Position numbers and translations under genes: made by a program
The notes under the pieces: generated by a model
What the model was told of the DNA's origin: nothing
Seen by the model: only the letters and a program-made list of their open reading frames with translations
Databases searched by the model: none
In this document: one piece after another, positions 36,273 through 41,926 of the stretch
How positions within the stretch are numbered: position 1 is the stretch's first letter
Layout: the number at the start of each line of letters is the position of its first letter
DNA from: Flammeovirgaceae bacterium BBD 1991-12
GTDB taxonomy: Bacteria > Bacteroidota > Bacteroidia > Cytophagales > Cyclobacteriaceae
DNA length: 64,000 nt
NCBI GenBank assembly: GCA_001657315.1
Contig: LYSV01000017.1
Span: 1-64,000, forward strand
Direction: 5' to 3'

Positions 36273-36299
36273 TTCTGATGGTAGGTATAGACCTTAATT

Positions 36300-36536
36300 T
36301 CAACGAACTAGCTTTAATTCTTTAAAAATCTCCTTAAACATCTCTCCCGGGTCAATATCAATCGCCAGGGCAATCAGATAAAGCTCATCGGCCCTTAGTT
36401 TAGTCGTATCGTTTGATGTTAATTGGCTCAAACGAGATTTACTTATTCCTGTTCTCCTGGCAACTTCAGCTTTATTGATAGACTTTTTAGCCAAATAAAG
36501 GCCTAAACTAGTCATATTGGTTGATTTTGAATACAT
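36300..36536 (-). CDS. Small XRE-type helix-turn-helix regulator (1)
   Basis: A 78-residue single-domain Cro/C1-type HTH protein. The recognition region reads KAEVARRTGISKSRLSQLTSN, followed by the C-terminal helix pattern LRADELYLIALAIDIDPGEMF. MTSLGLYL at 36515 is an alternative start that gives the usual domain length. It probably binds DNA as a dimer; no partner gene adjoins it. It is bordered by REP-like elements a and b. Confidence 0.8.
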   Translation of the reverse strand: MYSKSTNMTSLGLYLAKKSINKAEVARRTGISKSRLSQLTSNDTTKLRADELYLIALAIDIDPGEMFKEIFKELKLVR

Positions 36537-36563
36537 AAATATAGAGAGTTAAAACTTAGGTTT

Positions 36564-36660
36564 GGTCCTAGATCGCTACGCTCAACCTAGGGCCTCAAAA
36601 ACCAAGAGCGGCCACTCGACTGGCTTAGCAACGTGAGCTATCCATCAATATCCTATGGAT
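36564..36660. repeat. REP-like palindrome, element b
   Basis: GGTCCTAG pairs with CTAGGGCC (one mismatch) and is followed by CAAAAACCAAGAGCG, a GAGCG...CTC mini-hairpin and a tail GGCTTAGCAACGTGAGCTAT shared with element c. Confidence 0.7.
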
Positions 36661-36694
36661 TTAATAGAGACTTGCTGATCAATTAAGGTGTAGG

Positions 36695-36907
36695 TTATTT
36701 CTTTGTGGAGACCAAAAGATCCTTTACATCTACGTCCAAAACTTCTGCTACTGTAAATAAGGATTCCATTGTCGGTTGCATATCATTTGTACACCATCTC
36801 GATACCGTTGTTCTGTTCTTGCCCAACTGGTCTGCTAACCAATTATTCGTTTTCCCCTTTTCGGCTAAAACCGCTTTAATTCTATTATAGATTTTTTTGC
36901 CTGTCAT
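36695..36907 (-). CDS. Small XRE-type helix-turn-helix regulator (2)
   Basis: A 70-residue Cro/C1-type HTH domain: KGKTNNWLADQLGKNRTTVSRW is the HTH and QPTMESLFTVAEVLDVDVKDLL the following helices. It is unrelated in detail to the other HTH gene at 36300. Two similar palindromes lie in its upstream region (36919-36932 and 36964-36975), so autoregulation is likely, along with control of the divergent small gene at 37082. Confidence 0.82.
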   Translation of the reverse strand: MTGKKIYNRIKAVLAEKGKTNNWLADQLGKNRTTVSRWCTNDMQPTMESLFTVAEVLDVDVKDLLVSTKK

Positions 36908-36918
36908 TTGCGTCCAAA

Positions 36919-36975
36919 GCTAAATTTTAAGCAAAATACGCAAAACTCAAGACATAAAATGATGCTAAATTTAGC
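36919..36975. promoter_or_regulatory. Pair of GCTAAATTT-type palindromes, likely HTH operators
   Basis: GCTAAATTTTAAGC at 36919-36932 and the perfect palindrome GCTAAATTTAGC at 36964-36975 share half-sites and lie 45 bp centre-to-centre, about 12 and 57 bp upstream of the HTH start. An outer inverted pair TTTGCG/CGCAAA surrounds the first. This is the expected layout for a self-repressing XRE regulator. Confidence 0.55.
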
Positions 36976-37013
36976 GTTTGACGATATTTATTTAGATAAA
37001 TTATTAAAAATAG

Positions 37014-37043
37014 TTGTTTTAAACGAGTAAAATATTATTTTTG
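37014..37043 (+). promoter_or_regulatory. Consensus promoter of the 67-residue gene
   Basis: TTG (37014-37016), 19 nt, then TATTTTTG (37036-37043): a full match to the Bacteroidota -33/-7 pattern, about 30 nt before the expected leader end at 37082. It supports this small gene being expressed. Confidence 0.6.
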
Positions 37044-37081
37044 AATTAAAATATGAATCGTTCAACTAAAAATACCCTCCC

Positions 37082-37285
37082 ATGAAAAGAAACTACACTA
37101 AAGCCGACCTGGAGAAAATTGTTTACACCCAACTAGAAAACCTCGATGCTATGCATGACCTCTTGAAGATCATGAAAGTCCAGAATGACTTGCTGGAGCG
37201 TATGAATAAAAAGTTTGGTTTTGGACTTAGTGGAGTGAGCGATACGACCGTGAAATATTCGAAGGGTAGGGGGAGGAAGGGTTGA
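37082..37285 (+). CDS. Small coiled-coil protein of unknown function
   Basis: A 67-residue protein, mainly one amphipathic helix (residues about 5-43, with heptad-like Leu/Ile/Met spacing) and a basic Gly/Lys/Arg tail (SKGRGRKG). It has a consensus promoter and is divergent from an HTH gene with operator-like palindromes between them. Its last codons run into dispersed repeat R1 (37261-37386), so the basic tail may be partly repeat-derived. I do not recognise the family; a nucleic-acid-binding or regulator-partner role is a guess. Confidence 0.6.
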   Translation: MKRNYTKADLEKIVYTQLENLDAMHDLLKIMKVQNDLLERMNKKFGFGLSGVSDTTVKYSKGRGRKG

Positions 37286-37386
37286 GTTTGTTCTTAGGGG
37301 CTGAGATTGGGCTGGAGGCTTGCTGGATACAATGGAGCAGGTAATAATGGATGCTACCATCAAAGTATTAACGTTAGCGTTTGGCG
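37261..37386. repeat. Dispersed repeat R1, copy 1
   Basis: About 125 bp that align along their whole length with 40141-40266 at roughly three-quarters identity (shared blocks GAAGGGTT, AGTTTGTTCTTA, GGTAATAA, GGCGTTTG). At the second site R1 is joined directly to R2, whereas here the two are a kilobase apart. Confidence 0.7.
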
Positions 37387-37391
37387 AGGGC

Positions 37392-37455
37392 GACCGAGCG
37401 GACGCTCTCGGCTATAATAGGGTCGTAGCATGAACGAAGTGGAGCTACGACCAGT
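37392..37455. repeat. REP-like palindrome, element e
   Basis: GACCGAGCGGACGCTCT (identical to element d) is followed by a perfect 9-bp stem, GGTCGTAGC (37421-37429) with GCTACGACC (37444-37452), around a 14-nt loop. The stem differs from elements c and d at two positions and both are compensated on the other arm. Confidence 0.75.
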
Positions 37456-37637
37456 GGTGAGTCAACCCAAAACAAGACCATATCCTGTCTTGTCGACCTT
37501 ACCTATGATTAAAGTAATCTCGGTAAAGTACAATCAGGATTTGTGCGTATTATTGTAAAGCGATAACCAGATTTGTGTAAAACCTGTCAACTAATTATTG
37601 GGATTGGTCATTCTTTCGATTAGGAGAACAAAATATA

Positions 37638-38279
37638 TTGTCAATAAATGTACTATATACTTTACCAAATGTTAGTACAATCAAATGGAAAGTCATCTTG
37701 AGTTGGAAGATAGAAAAATGGTTTGAAGAAGTATTTCCTGGTGAGGAGAATATTTATTTGGAATACAAGAATCTTAACCCACGAGAACTAGCAATTGTAA
37801 GCTCAGGAGTTTGCGATTTAGCTCTAGCAGAGCTAATCTCTTTGCGACTCCACGATGACCATACCGAATGCTCAAGTTTTCTTGGCGCCAACGGCGACGG
37901 AAGAGCACCAGTAGCTTCTTTTGGCTCAAGGATTCAATTGGCTTACTTACTATTTATTATTTCCAAGCAGGATGTACGAATTCTAAGAACTATCAAAAGC
38001 ATTCGAAATTCGTTTGCGCATAAAGTCAACGTTACTTTTACGGATAAGGACATTCTGAAACAACTTAGAGTTCTGGGAGAGGAATGGAAGACAATGAGTA
38101 TTAATATAGGCATGCTAGATAAACATAAGTCTACTTCTCTTGACTCACTTTTAAAAATTATGCCAACAGAATCTGCCGCAGGAGAGGCTCTCTTATTATC
38201 TGTTTTTACAGTTTACCAGGCTTATTTTCATAGAATACGTAATCGAATAGCACGAATTGATAAATTCATTAAGAGTTAG
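37638..38279 (+). CDS. MltR-like domain protein
   Basis: A 213-residue protein whose middle matches the MltR (mannitol-operon repressor) fold: GSRIQLAYLLFIISKQDVRILRTIKSIRNSFAHKVN. MltR-family proteins have no classical DNA-binding domain and their mechanism is not settled. No in-frame ATG exists before residue 150, so a TTG start at 37638 is likely (the frame is open back to 37581). It stands alone between REP-like elements e and c with A/T-rich codon use unlike the mannan genes, suggesting acquisition. A link to mannan or mannose sensing is tempting but unsupported. Confidence 0.7.
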   Translation: MSINVLYTLPNVSTIKWKVILSWKIEKWFEEVFPGEENIYLEYKNLNPRELAIVSSGVCDLALAELISLRLHDDHTECSSFLGANGDGRAPVASFGSRIQLAYLLFIISKQDVRILRTIKSIRNSFAHKVNVTFTDKDILKQLRVLGEEWKTMSINIGMLDKHKSTSLDSLLKIMPTESAAGEALLLSVFTVYQAYFHRIRNRIARIDKFIKS

Positions 38280-38312
38280 AGGACGAATCAAGCGGAGTTG
38301 TCTTGTCCTCTA

Positions 38313-38428
38313 CCTGGTCTTAGGTTTAGCGAAGCGATCCTAAGACCCCAAAAAACCAAGAGCGTCCCGCTCGACCTGGCTAAGTAACGTGAGCTATCAA
38401 TCAAAATCCTATAAACTCAATAGGAATA
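38313..38428. repeat. REP-like palindrome, element c (right beside the RAYT gene)
   Basis: The core 38316-38347 is a 32-bp hairpin with a perfect 9-bp stem GGTCTTAGG/CCTAAGACC. It is the exact reverse complement of the core of element d (39072-39103) on the other side of the transposase gene. It continues with AACCAAGAGCGTCCCGCTCG and the CTGGCTAAGTAACGTGAGC tail found in element b. Confidence 0.85.
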
Positions 38429-38441
38429 CCCATATACCAAA

Positions 38442-39015
38442 CTAAGCAATAAACTCCAATTTCAACTTCCCCTCTACACCCCTCTCATAATCCGAACAAC
38501 TACTCCATTCCCATGCTGCCGGATCATCTACAAAACCGGCTTCCACGGGATTGTTATGAATGTAGTCAAGGCGCTGGTCCATCATTTGATTGATGGACAA
38601 CTCCATAGGATGGTTATGCTGCTGCCATAAGGTTATGCTGCTGCCATAATTGGAAGTCAAGGTTACGCTTATTCTTTTCACCGGCCCGTTGGAACATCCA
38701 TAGCAACCATTTCTTCCTGCTTTCTCCCGGGTTTTCATGGATACATTTTTTTAGTTCCTTCGATGTAAAGCTTTTAAAATCGCGAATAATTGCAGATAGT
38801 TCTTTTCCTTCTGCTGCACTAACGATCAAATGAACATGGCTAGTCATTATACACCAGGCATGGACGATTAACCCCTTGTGCTGTTGACAATAGCTTAAGC
38901 TATCCACCAAGATCTTCCTGTATTCATTGCGTATGAATAGATCTATCCAGTTTATGACGGTAAAGGTTACGAAGTGACATCCTCGTTGATCACGAATGGC
39001 GTATTTTCTTCCCAT
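38442..39015 (-). pseudogene. REP-associated tyrosine transposase (RAYT, Y1/IS200-like), disrupted
   Basis: Two overlapping minus-strand frames (39015 down to 38614, and 38738 down to 38442) together give a full RAYT-type Y1 transposase of about 185 residues. It has the HUH motif in CIMTSHVHLIVS, the helix RDFKSFTSKELKK, and the conserved C-terminal YIHNNPVEAGFVDDPAAWEWSS. The frame is broken by a 19-bp tandem duplication at 38612-38649; removing one copy joins QLWQQHN to HPMELS perfectly. It is flanked by inverted REP-like palindromes c and d, as RAYT genes commonly are. The break looks recent because the rest of the frame is intact. Confidence 0.88.
38612..38649. repeat. 19-bp perfect tandem duplication inside the RAYT gene
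   Basis: GGTTATGCTGCTGCCATAA occurs twice head to tail (38612-38630, 38631-38649). Its length is not a multiple of three, so it shifts the transposase frame and leads to an early stop. Confidence 0.93.
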
Positions 39016-39043
39016 GTTTTTGGTGTTGGTGTTTTAAGAGGGA

Positions 39044-39106
39044 GACCGAGCGGACGCTCTACGTGGTTTTAGGTCTTAGGATCGCTTCGCTAAACCTAAG
39101 ACCAGC
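39044..39106. repeat. REP-like palindrome, element d (left beside the RAYT gene)
   Basis: GACCGAGCGGACGCTCT at 39044 is followed by the 32-bp hairpin core 39072-39103. Read on the minus strand it matches element c through the hairpin and the AGAGCGTCC/GCTCG block, so c and d form an inverted pair around the transposase. Confidence 0.85.
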
Positions 39107-39132
39107 ACTTGCCCGGCACCCAGAATACACCC

Positions 39133-39780
39133 CTAAACCCTCCCCAACTTCCTGGCATCCAAATACTGCCGGTACAGCCCTGGATGATCCTCCTCGGCCA
39201 TCTCCATCACCAGGTCCAGCCCTTCTTTTAACGTTTCCTTTAATGTGACATCTATCAACTCCTGCAGGTTTTCATTCGTATACTTCCGCGCCTTGATGGC
39301 GTCCTGCGGGGAGCGTAATACCTGCCGGTATTGGTCGGTTAAATTCTTTAAGGCTTCAATCCGCTCTGCAGTGATCCCGTATTTTGCATCGGCGCTGGCA
39401 TTGGTTTGGAGATGCTCGCTGATAATGGCCGCCCGTGTAAGTAATGTATTATCCGGTACGTGCTCTATTTGGGATTTGGTGAAGTCAATCTCGTTAAACT
39501 GCTGCTGGTTCTGCTCTTTTTTGTACAGCATTTTCAGTCGGCTGATGGCGGCAATGGTGGCCGCGGCCAGCTCGTCTTCCAGCTTTTCCTTATCTGCTGC
39601 CACTCCGGTGATGTCTACGGAAGACTCTCGATCCAGCTTTTCGATCTGGGTAATGTTCGCCGCTAGCTCGTTGAAGTATTCTTCGAAAAAAGGGTAGGCA
39701 TTGAGGGTTTCAACATGGGAAGTGCCAAAATTGGCAGTGTCCCTAAACATATTGACATAGGTTTCCTGTCGGTTATTCAT
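39133..39780 (-). CDS. Unknown helical protein, 215 residues
   Basis: I do not recognise this protein by function. From MNNRQETYVNMF (start at 39780; a longer frame reaches 39867) it is almost wholly alpha-helical and acidic, with possible coiled coils at residues about 40-100 and 150-200 and no signal peptide or membrane helix. The C terminus LYRQYLDARKLGR looks conserved in style. The upstream region carries a perfect 8-bp palindrome (39807-39827) and an array of degenerate 20-21-bp repeats (39870-40000). These suggest regulated expression and hint at DNA-associated function, but that is conjecture. Confidence 0.65.
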   Translation of the reverse strand: MNNRQETYVNMFRDTANFGTSHVETLNAYPFFEEYFNELAANITQIEKLDRESSVDITGVAADKEKLEDELAAATIAAISRLKMLYKKEQNQQQFNEIDFTKSQIEHVPDNTLLTRAAIISEHLQTNASADAKYGITAERIEALKNLTDQYRQVLRSPQDAIKARKYTNENLQELIDVTLKETLKEGLDLVMEMAEEDHPGLYRQYLDARKLGRV

Positions 39781-39806
39781 TGGGAGTATAAAGTTGGTTA
39801 TGCGAC

Positions 39807-39827
39807 TAAGAAAATTAATTTTTCTTA
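39807..39827. promoter_or_regulatory. TAAGAAAA/TTTTCTTA palindrome upstream of the unknown helical protein
   Basis: Perfect 8-bp arms around TTAAT, 27 bp upstream of the start codon at 39780. It is a plausible operator; it lacks the GC needed for a terminator. Confidence 0.4.
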
Positions 39828-39869
39828 AAAAGTGAACTTTTTTTCGACCTATTTTCATGTTCTGCAAAA

Positions 39870-40000
39870 CGATATTGACGCTTGTCAGCGCCGTATTGAC
39901 GTCTGAAAATTGATATTGATGGCTGTCAGCAGTGTGTTGTTGCCTGAAAAATGGTGTTTACGCCTGTCAGCAGTGTAAAGATACCTGCAAAGCCGTGGGC
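39870..40000. repeat. Degenerate 20-21-bp repeat array
   Basis: About six units with a TATTGACG-like core followed by CTGTCAG or CTGAAAA. Core positions (39873, 39894, 39914, 39935, 39955, 39974) are spaced 19-21 bp, about two helical turns. The units alternate between CTGTCAGC and CTGAAAA endings, giving a 41-bp higher-order period. Confidence 0.6.
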
Positions 40001-40140
40001 AATGGTGTCAGTGGTGTAATGACGGTTGTAAAAGGATATTGACTGAAGGTAGGGACGTATTGGCTGTTGTTTGACGTATACTGATGTATGAAAAATGTGG
40101 TTCGGGTTGTCGCCATGGATGATAGGTCAGTAGCGTATTC

Positions 40141-40404
40141 GACAGGGAAGGGAATGAAGGGTTAAGTTTGTTCTTAAGGGCTGAGGTCGGGCCAGACGCT
40201 TTCTTAGATATGATGAAAAGGGTAATAACAGATGTGACCTTCAAAACGTTGACATTGGCGTTTGTCGCTATACCTTTCCACCTGAACTCAATAATCATCT
40301 TCTGCCTTTGAGGATATCCAGATTAGTTTTACCCATCACACCTGGTGAACCTTTGTGCATTTGTGTCTCAGATATTTATCGGAGGCTAAGCTTTCCATGC
40401 CACA
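40141..40404. repeat. Composite of dispersed repeats R1 and R2, copy 2
   Basis: 40141-40266 aligns with 37261-37386 (R1) and 40268-40404 with 36088-36213 (R2). The rest of the gap to 40680 holds no gene; only the hairpin at 40522 and two TTCACCCCT direct repeats (about 40650 and 40671) were seen. Confidence 0.75.
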
Positions 40405-40511
40405 AAGACACTAAATCTCAAACCCGCCTGCCGGCTGGCAGTCCACCGGACTCTGTGAGGGAACCACAAAGTGATCTTCTTTAATAATACGGTTAAACAA
40501 TCCATACCCCT

Positions 40512-40544
40512 AAAAAAGCAATGCCATCGGCTTCACCAATGGCA
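40512..40544 (-). terminator. Minus-strand hairpin plus T-tract without an assigned gene
   Basis: Read on the minus strand, TGCCATTGG and CCGATGGCA (one wobble pair, 5-nt loop) are followed after 4 nt by TTTTTT. No minus-strand gene lies upstream of it, so it may be a relic, or end an unannotated RNA from the 40545-40700 region. Confidence 0.4.
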
Positions 40545-40680
40545 CTACTCTTCATTTTGGAGTTTTCTTGGTGGGGCTTTGTCCACCGGAACATGTAAGA
40601 TAATGAAGTTATGTGACATGACAAAGTGATGGGTTTTGTGCCATGTTACATTTCACCCCTGACTTTGTGTAATTCACCCC

Positions 40681-40711
40681 TTGAGTGGTAGTGACCATTG
40701 TTTTAAAATTG
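40681..40711 (+). promoter_or_regulatory. Candidate promoter for the epimerase operon
   Basis: TTG (40681-40683), 20 nt, then TAAAATTG (40704-40711), one mismatch from TAnnTTTG. The predicted transcription start would lie at about 40718, favouring ATG 40724 over 40715 as the epimerase start with an extremely short leader. Confidence 0.35.
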
Positions 40712-40723
40712 GTCATGTGCCAA

Positions 40724-41926
40724 ATGACATTGTCCACACCATTATTGAGATCTGAGGAGTTTCACCACGAACTCATTCACAATATTCTGCCCTTTTGGAC
40801 GGGCCGTATGGTCGATTTGGAAAACGGAGGTTTCTATGGCCGGATCGACGGTCATAATATACTACATGACCATGCGGATAAAGGGGTGATCCTGAACACG
40901 AGGATCCTGTGGACATTTTGTGCCGCTTATGACTATCATAACAAAGAGGAATATCTGACCATGGCGCATCGTGCGTTTCAGTATATAGTCCGTTACTTCA
41001 TGGATACATCCTATGGCGGAGTATACTGGATGCTGGATCATCGCGGTGGCCCTGTGGATATTAAAAAACAGATCTACGCTCAGGCCTTTGCACTTTATGC
41101 CTTTTCGGAATACTACAGAGTAACTCAAAGTGAGGAGGCACTTGAACTTTGTATTAGGCTGTTCCGAAACATAGAGTCCTTCAGCTTTGATCACGGGAAC
41201 AACGGCTACCTCGAAGCGTTTGATCGTGAATGGAGACCGCTTAATGACTTTCGTCTGAGTGAGAAGGACATTAATGCTGCGAAGACCATGAATACGCACC
41301 TGCACATTCTGGAGGCATATACCCACCTCTACCGGATCTGGCCTGATGACACACTCAGACGGCAACTGAAGAATCTCATCGAACTTTTTACAGATAAATT
41401 TATCCGCAGTGATCATCATTTCCACTTGTTTTTTGATAAGGAATGGCAGTTAATGTCTGACGGGATCTCCTACGGGCATGATATTGAAGGAAGCTGGCTA
41501 CTGACGGAAGCGGCGGCTGTATTGAAAGACCCCGCGCTGTTGAGAAAAGTACAAAAAGTAGCCGTGAAGATGGTGGAAGCTTCACTGGAAGGTATGGACG
41601 AAGATGGTGCGCTCATGAATGAAGCAGATGGAAAGGGACAGGTAGATACGGATAAGCACTGGTGGCCCCAGGCGGAGGCATTGGTAGGTTTCGTCAATGC
41701 ATGGCAGATAACCGGGGATCATGGATATCTGAGATATGCCGAAAACAACTGGCGATTTGTTCAGGAGCATATCATTGATCATGAGAACGGTGAGTGGGTC
41801 TGGAGTGTAACAAAATCACATGACCGGGTGCCCCATGAGGATAAGGCTGGCCCCTGGAAGTGCCCATATCATAACAGCCGCGCTATGATCGAACTGGTAA
41901 AAAGACTTTCAAAACATGCATTATGA
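40724..41926 (+). CDS. AGE-family cellobiose/mannobiose 2-epimerase
   Basis: A 400-residue cytoplasmic (alpha/alpha)6-barrel enzyme. It should interconvert beta-1,4-mannobiose and mannosylglucose, feeding GH130. Motifs of the cellobiose 2-epimerase clade are NTRILWTFCAAYD, MNTHLHILEAYTHLYR, SYGHDIEGSWLL and KHWWPQAEALVGFVNAW, with GPWKCPYHNSRA near the end; the barrel histidines are in place. The start at 40724 is chosen (MTLSTPLL); an ATG at 40715 and a GTG at 40685 are in frame. In the comparable Bacteroides operon this gene directly follows the symporter; here it is separated from it by the accessory island. It overlaps the next gene by ATGA. Confidence 0.92.
   Translation: MTLSTPLLRSEEFHHELIHNILPFWTGRMVDLENGGFYGRIDGHNILHDHADKGVILNTRILWTFCAAYDYHNKEEYLTMAHRAFQYIVRYFMDTSYGGVYWMLDHRGGPVDIKKQIYAQAFALYAFSEYYRVTQSEEALELCIRLFRNIESFSFDHGNNGYLEAFDREWRPLNDFRLSEKDINAAKTMNTHLHILEAYTHLYRIWPDDTLRRQLKNLIELFTDKFIRSDHHFHLFFDKEWQLMSDGISYGHDIEGSWLLTEAAAVLKDPALLRKVQKVAVKMVEASLEGMDEDGALMNEADGKGQVDTDKHWWPQAEALVGFVNAWQITGDHGYLRYAENNWRFVQEHIIDHENGEWVWSVTKSHDRVPHEDKAGPWKCPYHNSRAMIELVKRLSKHAL

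Noticed and set aside
37638-38279. Mannitol operon repressor controlling the mannan locus
   Set aside because: Only the MltR fold is recognisable; there are no mannitol genes nearby and it sits inside the accessory island beside a transposase.
36224-39106. Integron cassette array, because single genes alternate with palindromes
   Set aside because: The palindromes lack attC-type core sites, genes point in both directions, and no integron integrase is present; a RAYT explains the repeats better.
39870-40000. CRISPR array
   Set aside because: Units are 20-21 bp, directly abutting and degenerate, with no spacers and no cas genes in the window.
40008-40298. 96-residue minus-strand frame
   Set aside because: It spans the R1/R2 composite repeat, and the corresponding frame is not kept in the other copies.
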